From contig JAITSE010000043.1 of the NCBI GenBank assembly GCA_031288005.1, forward strand, positions 1 to 10,273: a DNA stretch of 10,273 bases, in the 5' to 3' direction. This DNA comes from Treponema sp. (GTDB taxonomy: Bacteria > Spirochaetota > Spirochaetia > Treponematales > Breznakiellaceae). Of this stretch, positions 1 through 6,286 are shown in pieces; within the stretch, counting starts at the first letter, position 1, and every line of letters starts with the position of its first letter. Position numbers and translations under genes: made by a program. A model generated the notes under the pieces. That model was not told the DNA's origin and made no database searches. It saw only the letters and a list, made by a program, of their open reading frames with translations.

Positions 1-92
1 TTTGAGACCTGGAACTAAAGTTCCTAGGGGTCTCAAAACTCCCCGGATTTATTCCGGAGGGTCAGACCCCAAGGAACCCGCAGGGTTCTACT
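1..92. repeat. Cluster of short perfect palindromes (hairpins)
   Basis: Four inverted repeats lie side by side. TTTGAGACC (1-9) pairs with GGTCTCAAA (29-37), with an inner stem GGAAC (11-15)/GTTCC (20-24). CCGGA (43-47) pairs with TCCGG (53-57). GGGTC-A-GACCC spans 59-69. GAACCC (74-79) pairs with GGGTTC (83-88) around GCA. No reading frame of note crosses the block. The density of hairpins resembles extragenic palindromic repeat clusters. I cannot tell whether they act as transcription terminators for a gene left of the window, as mRNA stabilisers, or as remnants of a mobile repeat. Confidence 0.6.
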
Positions 93-93
93 A

Positions 94-212
94 ATTCCCA
101 GGAATCTAAATCATATTCCCAGGAATCCGCGCCATATTCCTAGGAATCCGCGCCATATTCCCAGGAATCCAAGTCATATTCCTAAGAAACCGCTTTGCGG
201 TTTCAGGAATCC
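94..212. repeat. Five 21-bp tandem repeats with palindromic ATTCCYAGGAAT core
   Basis: Units begin at 94, 115, 136, 157 and 178, an exact 21-bp period. Each starts with ATTCC-YA-GGAAT (fully palindromic as ATTCCTAGGAAT at 136), followed by a 9-bp spacer ending in CAT. The first four units are intact. In the fifth the core is split: ATTCCT and AGGAAT flank an inserted hairpin, GAAACCGC (186-193)/GCGGTTTC (197-204). A 21-bp period is two DNA helical turns, so the palindromes would face the same side of the helix. On the minus strand each unit reads as seven codons beginning ATG (for example M-A-R-I-P-G-N), and the frame closes with TAG at 106-108. Spacer sequence varies more than the core. Function unknown. 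Confidence 0.75.
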
Positions 213-240
213 ATGCAAGCGGTTTCACCGCTTGCTTAGG
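181..240. repeat. Two-armed hairpin closed by CCTAAG/CTTAGG
   Basis: CCTAAG (181-186) and CTTAGG (235-240) are complementary and enclose two perfect 8-bp hairpins: GAAACCGC (186-193)/GCGGTTTC (197-204) with a TTT loop, and GCAAGCGG (215-222)/CCGCTTGC (228-235) with a TTTCA loop. As RNA this would be a small three-way junction; as DNA it could extrude as a cruciform. The first arm sits inside the fifth 21-bp unit, so it looks inserted there. The structure is read directly from the sequence; no function is known. Confidence 0.6.
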
Positions 241-398
241 AGTTTTGGGACAAAACTTTAAGTTTATGAACCAAAATCTATAAGTCCCAAAACTCCCCGC
301 ACTGGTTGTTCGGGCTTCAATCCGGCCCGTAGAACCAATGCGGGGAGTTTTGCGGAATTAAAACAGCCCTCCACACCAAAAACAGCCCGCAAAACTCC
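239..398. repeat. Chain of three inverted repeats sharing arms (GGAGTTTT/AAAACTCC)
   Basis: Three perfect inverted repeats are linked end to end. The 13-bp arm 239-251 pairs with 284-296. The 13-bp arm 289-301 pairs with 339-351, with further inner stems TGGTT (303-307)/AACCA (333-337) and CGGGC (311-315)/GCCCG (325-329). The 12-bp arm 344-355 pairs with 387-398. Neighbouring pairs overlap, so each AAAACTCC or GGAGTTTT block can pair with the one before or the one after, but not both. Another AAAACTCC lies at 35-42. This explains most of the non-coding stretch left of the helicase. It may be a composite of repeated mobile palindromes or an RNA with alternative folds. Confidence 0.65.
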
Positions 399-401
399 TA
401 A

Positions 402-424
402 GCAATCCGGCGGAGCCGGATTGC
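402..424 (-). terminator. Probable terminator of the rdgB-helicase operon
   Basis: Just beyond the helicase stop codon (TAG, 434-436 on the minus strand) lies a perfect 10-bp stem, GCAATCCGGC (402-411)/GCCGGATTGC (415-424), with a 3-nt loop. Read on the minus strand it is followed by TTAGGAGTTTT, which has a short T stretch but no clean U-run. Position and stem strength fit a terminator or a 3'-end stabilising hairpin; the weak T-tract lowers confidence. Confidence 0.5.
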
Positions 425-433
425 AGGGTTCCA

Positions 434-2569
434 CTAATTCTCCTGAGAAAACCGGCTCTTTAAGAGCGCGAAAAAGTTCTCCACCTCAATAGTTTCCATT
501 TCAGTATCGGCCTCGTGGTACTCCACAAGATGCGCGGGGATTTCCGCCAGGAAAGGGGAAGGCGCGCACTCCGCGGCGCTTTGCATACGCCGCCGCTTCA
601 GGCAGCTCGTGATAAACAGCTTGTCCCGCGCCCTGGTGATGGCCACGTAGAAAAGCCGCCGCTCCTCCTCAATGCCGTCGTCCCCCTCCTCCTGCGTCCT
701 GGTGTGAGGGATGATCCCGTCCTCCGCGCCGGCGATAAAAACCACCGGGAACTCCAGCCCCTTGGAAGCGTGGATGGTCATAAGGTTCACCTTGCCCTTG
801 TCCGCCTCGTCCTCCCCGTCGTCCCGGGTGATAAGGCTCACGCGGTTCAGGTAGGGGTAGAGCGTGGGGTCCAGGTTGTCCGGGTTCCGCTCCCAGGTTT
901 CAATGGACCTGATAAGGCTCTCGATGTTGAGGAACTTCCACCGGGCTATCTTCTCGTTCTTGCTGTACTCCGTAACCAGGAAAGACCAGTAATCAATGGC
1001 GTCCACCAAGGCCCGCACCTTTTGGGACAGAGAGAATTTCCCGTCCTGGCCGGGCTTCTTCCCCAGGATTTCACTCTTAAAGGAATTGATGAGGGAGATA
1101 AAATCTTCCATGTCGGCCTTGCCCTTGTCCGCCTCCTCCGCCTTGGCGGCGGGCAGCTCGTCGAAGAGCATGGCGCCGAGCGCGGCCTCGCCTGATCCCC
1201 GGGATTGGACCTTGGCGCGGCTCGTCTTCTCCAGGGCGTCCCACAGGGAAGAATGGTTCTTCCGGGCAAGCTCCGACAGGGCGGCCACCGCGGTTTTCCC
1301 TATTCCCCGCCGGGGAGTGTTGATGATCCGCAGGAGGTTCACATCGTCATCGGGATTGGCGATCACCCGGAGGTAGGAGAGGATGTCCTTGATCTCCTTG
1401 CGCTGGAAGAAGCTGGTCCCGCCCGACATCCGGTAGGGGATGTTTTGCGCCAGAAAAGCTTCCTCAAGAGACCGGGACATGGAGTTGGTCCGGATCAGCA
1501 CGCCGAAATCATCGTACTTGAGACCCTCCCTGACTCGTATCTCCTGAATCCGCTCGGCGATAAAGTCCGCCTCGTCGCTTTCGTTCTGGGGATGAAAGAG
1601 TTCTATCGGCTTGCCCCCGGAATTGCCGGACCAGAGGGTTTTCTCCTTCCGGTTGGAGTTGTTGGCGATGACTCCGTTGGCCGCCTCCAGAATCGTGGAG
1701 GTGGAGCGGTAGTTCTGTTCCAGCTTGATTTCTATCATCTCCGGAAAGTCCCGCTCGAACAGGAGGATGTTCTCGTAGTTGGCCCCCCGCCAGGAGTAGA
1801 TGGACTGGTCGTCGTCACCCACAACGCAGACATTGGCGGCTTCGATCTTTTCAGTCTCCCCGGCGGGAAGGCCCAGGGCCAGGAGCCGCATGAGGCGGTA
1901 CTGAGTGAGGCTTGTGTCCTGAAATTCGTCCACCATGATGTAGCGGTAGCGCTTCCGGTACTTTTGAAGGATATCCGGGCGCTGTTCAAAAAGCTGGATG
2001 GGCAGGGTCAGGAGGTCGTCAAAATCCAGGGCGTTGAAGACCTTGAGTCCCTGCTGGTACTCCTCGTAAACCGGCTCGTAGCTTGAGTCCGCGCCTACCC
2101 CCCAGCGCACCCGGCCTATCTTTATGTTGGAGAAGAGCTGCCCCAGGGCGTACACGTCCACCCCTTCGACGGAAATGCGGCATTCCCGCAGGCTGTCCTT
2201 GATAAGCTGCGTCCGGTCGGTTTCGTCATATATCGAAAAGTTCTTCCGGTACCCCAGGGCTTCGATCTCCTCCCGGAGCACCTTGACCCCAAAGGCGTGA
2301 AAGGTGCTCACCGTGAGGTTCTGGAGCTTCCGCCCCGTAAGCTCCTTTACCCGGGTCTCCATCTCCCGGGCCGCCTTGTTGGTAAACGTGAGGGCCAGAA
2401 TCGCCGCCTGGGGTATCCCCTTTTCCAGCATATAGGCCATGCGATAGGTGATCACCCGGGTCTTCCCGGACCCGGCGCCGGCAATGATGAGCACGGCCCC
2501 ATCCAGGCTCTGTACCGCCTGAAGCTGCGGCCCGTTAAGCTCCGCTTCCAGGTTTAAGCCGAAGGCCAC
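434..2569 (-). CDS. UvrD/PcrA/Rep-family superfamily 1 ATP-dependent DNA helicase
   Basis: The 711-residue product has the full SF1A helicase motif set. A Q-motif region (LNGPQLQAV) lies near residue 11 and Walker A GAGSGKT at 31-37. TFTNKAAREM (motif Ia) is at 61-70, Walker B VDEFQD at 213-218, and motif III GDDDQSIYSWRGA at 251-263. LEQNYRST (motif IV) is at 283-290, TIHASKGLEF (motif V) at 598-607 and EEERRLFYVAITRA (motif VI) at 634-647. These enzymes translocate 3' to 5' on single-stranded DNA in repair, replication restart and removal of proteins from DNA. Length fits PcrA, but the C-terminal tail after motif VI is short, as in Rep, so I give no single symbol. The start is GTG at 2567-2569, preceded on the minus strand by GGAGG with a 4-nt spacer. 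It overlaps the end of rdgB by 16 bp, implying coupled translation. GC content is clearly higher than in the RM genes. Confidence 0.95.
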   Translation of the reverse strand: MAFGLNLEAELNGPQLQAVQSLDGAVLIIAGAGSGKTRVITYRMAYMLEKGIPQAAILALTFTNKAAREMETRVKELTGRKLQNLTVSTFHAFGVKVLREEIEALGYRKNFSIYDETDRTQLIKDSLRECRISVEGVDVYALGQLFSNIKIGRVRWGVGADSSYEPVYEEYQQGLKVFNALDFDDLLTLPIQLFEQRPDILQKYRKRYRYIMVDEFQDTSLTQYRLMRLLALGLPAGETEKIEAANVCVVGDDDQSIYSWRGANYENILLFERDFPEMIEIKLEQNYRSTSTILEAANGVIANNSNRKEKTLWSGNSGGKPIELFHPQNESDEADFIAERIQEIRVREGLKYDDFGVLIRTNSMSRSLEEAFLAQNIPYRMSGGTSFFQRKEIKDILSYLRVIANPDDDVNLLRIINTPRRGIGKTAVAALSELARKNHSSLWDALEKTSRAKVQSRGSGEAALGAMLFDELPAAKAEEADKGKADMEDFISLINSFKSEILGKKPGQDGKFSLSQKVRALVDAIDYWSFLVTEYSKNEKIARWKFLNIESLIRSIETWERNPDNLDPTLYPYLNRVSLITRDDGEDEADKGKVNLMTIHASKGLEFPVVFIAGAEDGIIPHTRTQEEGDDGIEEERRLFYVAITRARDKLFITSCLKRRRMQSAAECAPSPFLAEIPAHLVEYHEADTEMETIEVENFFALLKSRFSQEN

Positions 2570-3183
2570 ATGCCCTCCAGGAATTCCGCGATGATCCGCG
2601 CCGCTTTTCCCCGGTGGCTGATGCGGTTCTTTTCCTCTTCGGAAAGCTCCGCCACAGTGACGCCCAGGTCAGGCAGGTAGAAGATTGGGTCGTAACCAAA
2701 GCCCCCGGCCCCCCGGACCTCGCCGGGCCGGACCAGCTCCCCTTCCAGGGTTTCCTGCGCCGCCAGGAAGCGGTTCTCGTCCCACAGGAGGACCATAGCG
2801 CAGACGAAGCGGGCCGCGCGGTTGGGCTTGTCCCCCAGTTCCGCAAGGAGCAGGGCGTTCCGCTCCGGGGCGTCCAGCTTTTTCCCCTGCAAAAGACCCG
2901 CGCCGTCCCCGCCCGCATAGCGCGCCGAATATATCCCAGGCCGTCCCCCCAGGGCGTCCACGCAGAGGCCGGAATCATCCGCCAGCGTCAGCTTGTCCGG
3001 GGCCGCAAGCTGCCGGTGGAGGGTCCGTGCCTTGATCAGCGCGTTTTCCAGGAAGCTGGAGCCGGTCTCTTCGGGATCAAAGGCGAGACCCGCTTCCGCG
3101 GGGAGCTTTATATTCCGCCGGGGAAAGAGTGCGGCGGCTTCTTGTTTCTTGTGAAGATTGCCGGAGGCGAACCAAATTGTCAT
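2554..3183 (-). CDS. rdgB: Non-canonical purine NTP pyrophosphatase (XTP/dITP diphosphatase, RdgB/HAM1 family)
   Basis: The 209-residue protein hydrolyses dITP, dXTP and ITP to monophosphates and pyrophosphate, cleaning deaminated purines from the cytosolic nucleotide pool. Family signatures run in order: N-terminal SGNLHKKQE (7-15), the substrate-binding loop SSFLENALIKA (42-52), ADDSGLCVDALGGRPGIYSARYAG (68-91) with the catalytic/metal-binding acidic pair D69/D70, GGFGYDPIF (160-168), and the C-terminal SHR (189-191) expected to contact the base. Length is typical (about 195-210). It starts at ATG 3181-3183 and lacks a clear Shine-Dalgarno sequence; see the promoter entry for a possible leaderless transcript. 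The downstream helicase gene overlaps its last 16 bp. Pairing nucleotide sanitation with a repair helicase makes functional sense but is not proof of a joint pathway. Confidence 0.95.
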   Translation of the reverse strand: MTIWFASGNLHKKQEAAALFPRRNIKLPAEAGLAFDPEETGSSFLENALIKARTLHRQLAAPDKLTLADDSGLCVDALGGRPGIYSARYAGGDGAGLLQGKKLDAPERNALLLAELGDKPNRAARFVCAMVLLWDENRFLAAQETLEGELVRPGEVRGAGGFGYDPIFYLPDLGVTVAELSEEEKNRISHRGKAARIIAEFLEGMWPSA

Positions 3184-3191
3184 AGTTAAGG

Positions 3192-3221
3192 ATACTACGT
3201 GGTCAGGGCCGGTAAGGGCAA
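3192..3221 (-). promoter_or_regulatory. Candidate promoter for rdgB
   Basis: On the minus strand TTGCCC (forward 3216-3221) and TAGTAT (forward 3192-3197) are separated by 18 bp, resembling -35 and -10 boxes. The -10 box ends only 8 bp before the ATG at 3183, and there is no Shine-Dalgarno sequence, so the mRNA may be leaderless or nearly so. Judged by eye only. Confidence 0.3.
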
Positions 3222-3283
3222 TGGGGGCTTGCGGGGCTGGACAAAAAAGTATGTTTATAGCATATTAAATTCCGGGGGCCAGG

Positions 3284-3289
3284 TATAAA
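3284..3289 (+). promoter_or_regulatory. Candidate -10 box for the tRNA-His/tRNA-Arg transcript
   Basis: TATAAA lies 18 bp before the tRNA-His 5' end, in an AT-richer stretch (3241-3290) of an otherwise GC-rich divergent intergenic region (3184-3307). No convincing -35 box is visible at standard spacing. A small hairpin ACAGG (3292-3296)/CCTGT (3300-3304) separates it from the tRNA. Confidence 0.3.
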
Positions 3290-3307
3290 CTACAGGTTCC
3301 CTGTCGT

Positions 3308-3380
3308 GGTGGATGTAGCTCAGCGGTAGAGTCCCAGATTGTGGATCTGGTTGTCGCGGGTTCGAGACCCGTCATCCACC
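3308..3380 (+). tRNA. tRNA-His (anticodon GTG)
   Basis: A complete cloverleaf is visible: acceptor stem GTGGATG (3309-3315)/CATCCAC (3373-3379), D-stem GCTC/GAGT, anticodon stem CCAGA/TCTGG around loop TTGTGGA with GTG at 3341-3343, and T-arm GCGGG-TTCGAGA-CCCGT. The extra G-1 identity base of histidine tRNAs is encoded at 3308, opposite discriminator C73 (3380). The 3' CCA is not encoded and must be added enzymatically. Confidence 0.95.
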
Positions 3381-3385
3381 CTAAT

Positions 3386-3459
3386 GCGTCCGTAGCTCAC
3401 CTGGATAGAGCGACAGACTTCGAATCTGTAGGCAGCACGTTCGAGCCGTGTCGGACGCA
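3386..3459 (+). tRNA. tRNA-Arg (anticodon TCG)
   Basis: The cloverleaf has acceptor stem GCGTCCG (3386-3392)/CGGACGC (3452-3458), discriminator A73 (3459), anticodon stem ACAGA/TCTGT around CTTCGAA with TCG at 3420-3422, and T-arm GCACG-TTCGAGC-CGTGT. It should decode CGA and possibly other CGN codons. Only 5 nt separate it from tRNA-His, so both probably come from one precursor. CCA is not encoded. It is the last housekeeping gene before the restriction-modification operon; tRNA 3' ends are common integration sites. Confidence 0.95.
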
Positions 3460-3469
3460 AAAGCTAATT

Positions 3470-3483
3470 CCTTACGTGTAAGG
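3470..3483. promoter_or_regulatory. Dyad CCTTAC-GT-GTAAGG upstream of hsdM
   Basis: A perfect 6+6 bp inverted repeat with a 2-bp centre sits 10 bp after tRNA-Arg and 70 bp before the preferred hsdM start. Its centre is too tight for a good RNA hairpin and no T-run follows, so it fits a DNA-binding dyad better than a terminator. No control-protein gene is visible in the window. Regulatory role is an inference. Confidence 0.3.
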
Positions 3484-3541
3484 ATTAACTTCTTTCAATT
3501 TAAAAAATCGAATTGCGTGGCATCTGTGCTTTTATTTTTTT

Positions 3542-3546
3542 GGAGG
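3542..3546 (+). promoter_or_regulatory. Ribosome binding site of hsdM
   Basis: GGAGG lies 6 nt before the ATG at 3553, near-ideal spacing, after a T-rich run. This is the main reason for choosing 3553 over the downstream in-frame ATG at 3601, which has a weaker AAGGA at 3588-3592. Confidence 0.55.
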
Positions 3547-3552
3547 ACTGCC

Positions 3553-5175
3553 ATGCCCCGTCCGCAAAAAACCATTTTTTACACTCAGAAGGAATGGTAC
3601 ATGGCTAAATCAAACGGAACCCGCAAGGCTTTAAAAGAACTCTCCCTTGAACAAGTTCTTTGGAACTGCCGGGTGGTTCTGCGGAACAAATGCAACAAAC
3701 CGAATAACCGGGACGCCGTTCTTGCCCTTATCTTCCTCAAATTTGCCGGCGACAAGTTTGAAAAACGCAGGCAGGAGATTGTCGCCGAAGAAGGCGATGT
3801 TCCGGTCTTCCTTGAAAAACCGGCCTTTTACCTAGCCGCCAATGTCTTTTACCTGGACGAAACTTCCCGCTGGCCGTATATCGTCAGGAACGCCGGCGAT
3901 GACAAAATCGCCGTCATGCTGGATCAGGCAATGGCCGGCATAGAAGACAAAAACGAATCTCTTAAAGGCGCGCTGCCCCAGCGCTTTTTTTCCTCTCTGG
4001 GCGTATCCGGCAACGACATAAAAGCCCTTATCGACGAAGTTAATAAAATTTCCCAAGAACGGTTCCACGAAAAAGACCTTATCGGCAGGGTCTACGAATA
4101 TTTCCTCCAGCAGTTCGCGATGGACGAGGCTAAGGAAAAGGGCGAATTCTACACTCCCAAGGCCATCGTCAACCTTATCGCCGAACTTATAGAGCCCTAC
4201 AAAGGCCGTATCTACGACCCCTGCTGCGGCTCCGGCGGTATGTTTGTCCAGTCCCTTAAGTTTGTGGAAAGCCATCACGGAAACAAAAGCGAAGTTTCCG
4301 TGTACGGGCAGGAATCCGACCCTGATACCTACCGCTTGGCAAAGATGAACCTTGCCATCAGGGGAATATCCAACAACCTGGGCGAAAGGAACGCCTCGTC
4401 TTTTCTTGACGACCGGCACAAAGACCTCAAAGTCGATTTTATCATGGCAAATCCGCCCTTCAACCTCAAAAACTGGCGGAACGCAAACCAGCTTTCAGGC
4501 GATCCCCGCTGGGCCGGATACGGCGTTCCCCCGGTGAGCAACGCCAATTATGCCTGGATACTCCACATGCTTTCCAAACTGGACGTAAGCCACGGCATAG
4601 CGGGTTTCCTCCTTGCCAACGGCGCACTGGGGGCGGGCGGCGAAGAATACGTCATCCGCAGGCAGCTTATCGAAAACGACAAGATCGAAGCCGTCATTGT
4701 GCTGCCCCGGGAAATGTTTTACAGTACCGACATTTCCGTTACCCTGTGGATCATAAACAACAACAAAAAAGCCCGCGTCCTGAACAAGCGTAAGCTCCGG
4801 GACCGGCGGAACGAAGTGTTATTTATCGATCTGCGTACCTGGAATACCAATGTGTACGAGAAAAGCTATGTAACGTTTAATGATGAACAAATTGCCGCCG
4901 TAAAAAAAATATATGCCGGCTGGCAGGGTGAAGAAAGAAAATATAAAAACATCCCGGAACTCTGTAAATCCGCCAAAATAACGGAAATACGCAAAAACAA
5001 GTATTCCCTTGTTCCCAGTAAATATATCAAGTTCATAGACCATGACCTTGACATTGATTATAAAAAAGAAATGAAGCGCATCCAGAAAGAGATGAAGGAA
5101 ATGCTCAGGGCGGAAAAGGAATCGCAGGAAATGCTGGAAGCCGCGTTTGAAGGGATAGGCTATGGCATTAAGTAA
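3553..5175 (+). CDS. hsdM: Type I restriction-modification system DNA methyltransferase subunit HsdM (N6-adenine)
   Basis: From the preferred ATG the product is 540 residues, normal for HsdM. It transfers a methyl group from S-adenosylmethionine to adenine N6 within the site chosen by HsdS, protecting host DNA. An N-terminal helical HsdM_N-type domain spans about 30-190 (LSLEQVLWNCRVVLRN at its start). Then come GEFYTP (197-202), the AdoMet-binding motif I DPCCGSGGMF (222-231) and catalytic motif IV NPPF (300-303). A charged C-terminal helix rich in K, E and M (about 502-530) is the likely HsdS contact. The open frame reaches upstream into tRNA-Arg (3448), so that part is not coding. ATG 3601 would give 524 residues starting MAKSNG and remains possible. 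The last 14 bp overlap hsdS. No clear promoter of its own is seen, so read-through from the tRNA unit is possible. Confidence 0.95.
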   Translation: MPRPQKTIFYTQKEWYMAKSNGTRKALKELSLEQVLWNCRVVLRNKCNKPNNRDAVLALIFLKFAGDKFEKRRQEIVAEEGDVPVFLEKPAFYLAANVFYLDETSRWPYIVRNAGDDKIAVMLDQAMAGIEDKNESLKGALPQRFFSSLGVSGNDIKALIDEVNKISQERFHEKDLIGRVYEYFLQQFAMDEAKEKGEFYTPKAIVNLIAELIEPYKGRIYDPCCGSGGMFVQSLKFVESHHGNKSEVSVYGQESDPDTYRLAKMNLAIRGISNNLGERNASSFLDDRHKDLKVDFIMANPPFNLKNWRNANQLSGDPRWAGYGVPPVSNANYAWILHMLSKLDVSHGIAGFLLANGALGAGGEEYVIRRQLIENDKIEAVIVLPREMFYSTDISVTLWIINNNKKARVLNKRKLRDRRNEVLFIDLRTWNTNVYEKSYVTFNDEQIAAVKKIYAGWQGEERKYKNIPELCKSAKITEIRKNKYSLVPSKYIKFIDHDLDIDYKKEMKRIQKEMKEMLRAEKESQEMLEAAFEGIGYGIK

Positions 5176-6286
5176 GTACAAGCTGGGGGAATTGATAAGG
5201 CCTGTTGATGAACGTAACACCGCTGGAGCTATAACCGATTTCTACGGTATTAACATAAATAAAGAATTTATGCCCACTGTGGCGAATACGGATGGTATAG
5301 ATCCAACTAAATATAAAATTGTTCGCCAGGGCCGTTTTGTATTTAGCGGTATGCAGACAGGAAGAGATACTTGTATCCGTATCGGTTTATACACGGAAGA
5401 AAATCCAATAATTGTTTCACCGGCATATATAACTTTTGAGACCACCAACAAAGATTTAATACTGGATGAATATTTAATGATGCGATTTATGTCTTCTGAA
5501 ATGGATAGGTATGGATGGTTTTTAAGCGATAGCAGCGTGCGGTCAAACCTTGATTGGGACAGGTTTTGTGATATTGAATTGGACTTGCCAAAAATATCAA
5601 TCCAGAAAAAATATGTAAACATCTATAACGCATTGCTTCAAAATCAAAAAGTCTATGAACGCGGTCTTGATGATTTAAACTTGACCTTTGACGCATATAT
5701 TGAAAAGTTGCGCCGCGAATTGCCTCGTATTGCTATTGGCGAATACATAGAGGAATCAGATGAGCGCAATTCCGATCTAAAATTGGGAAAAAATGAAGTA
5801 AAGGGAATGACAATAACAAAAGAAATAATTCCCACAAAAGCTAATATGAATGACGCCTCTTTTGAAAAATATATTGTGGTACAACCCGGACAGTTTATTT
5901 ATAATCCTAGAACCCACGGTAAAAAAATAGGTCTAGGCTATAACAATACAGGCGCATGTTTTCTGATTACATGGAATAACATAGCGTTTTTTATCAAAAA
6001 AGAATGTGAAGACAAGCTCATTCCTGATTACTTATTTATGTTTCTCAAGAGAGCCGAATGGGACAGATGGGCATGTTTTAATTCCTGGGGCAGCTCAACA
6101 GAAGTATTTGCATGGGAAGATTTATGCAGAACAGAGATTCCGATTCCTGACACTTCAATTCAGCGCGGTGTTGTCAATATTTTCAATGCCTACAGTATCC
6201 GCAAGGACATTATCGAAAAACTCAAAGCCCAAATAAAGGACATTTGCCCCATATTGATAAGGGGAGCAATGGAGGAAGGAAAATGA
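5162..6286 (+). CDS. hsdS: Type I restriction-modification specificity subunit HsdS
   Basis: This 374-residue DNA-recognition subunit has the classic two-repeat plan. TRD1 is about 1-145, a conserved helix about 146-187 (ISIQKKYVNIYNALLQNQK), TRD2 about 190-330 and a second helix about 331-374 (TSIQRGVVNIFNAYSIRKD). The halves align by eye: KLGELIRPVDERN (7-19) with AIGEYIEESDERN (191-203); ITKEIIPTKAN in the second half with INKEFMPTVAN in the first; and the SIQ...VNI.NA helix in both. Each TRD reads one half of a bipartite target; the helices set the spacer and bind two HsdM. The ATG overlaps the hsdM end by 14 bp in another frame, implying coupling. Base composition is clearly AT-richer than in hsdM and hsdR, which fits allele exchange common in this subunit. 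The stop codon overlaps the next small frame as ATGA. Confidence 0.93.
   Translation: MALSKYKLGELIRPVDERNTAGAITDFYGININKEFMPTVANTDGIDPTKYKIVRQGRFVFSGMQTGRDTCIRIGLYTEENPIIVSPAYITFETTNKDLILDEYLMMRFMSSEMDRYGWFLSDSSVRSNLDWDRFCDIELDLPKISIQKKYVNIYNALLQNQKVYERGLDDLNLTFDAYIEKLRRELPRIAIGEYIEESDERNSDLKLGKNEVKGMTITKEIIPTKANMNDASFEKYIVVQPGQFIYNPRTHGKKIGLGYNNTGACFLITWNNIAFFIKKECEDKLIPDYLFMFLKRAEWDRWACFNSWGSSTEVFAWEDLCRTEIPIPDTSIQRGVVNIFNAYSIRKDIIEKLKAQIKDICPILIRGAMEEGK

Noticed and set aside
94..212. 21-bp repeat array as a CRISPR array
   Set aside because: The period is only 21 bp with 9-bp similar spacers; real arrays have 21-40 bp repeats with roughly 30-bp unique spacers, and no cas genes are present.
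515..1195. Long plus-strand open frames opposite the helicase gene (also 1205-2086)
   Set aside because: They are antisense shadows of the high-GC helicase; they are rich in P, G, R and V without motifs, while the minus strand carries every SF1 helicase motif.
2614..3189. Plus-strand frame opposite rdgB
   Set aside because: It is antisense to a gene with clear RdgB motifs and has no recognisable domains.
3448..3552. Upstream extension of hsdM starting inside tRNA-Arg
   Set aside because: The first 12 bases would lie in the tRNA, there is no ribosome binding site, and the added 35 residues have no HsdM character. A strong GGAGG points to ATG 3553.
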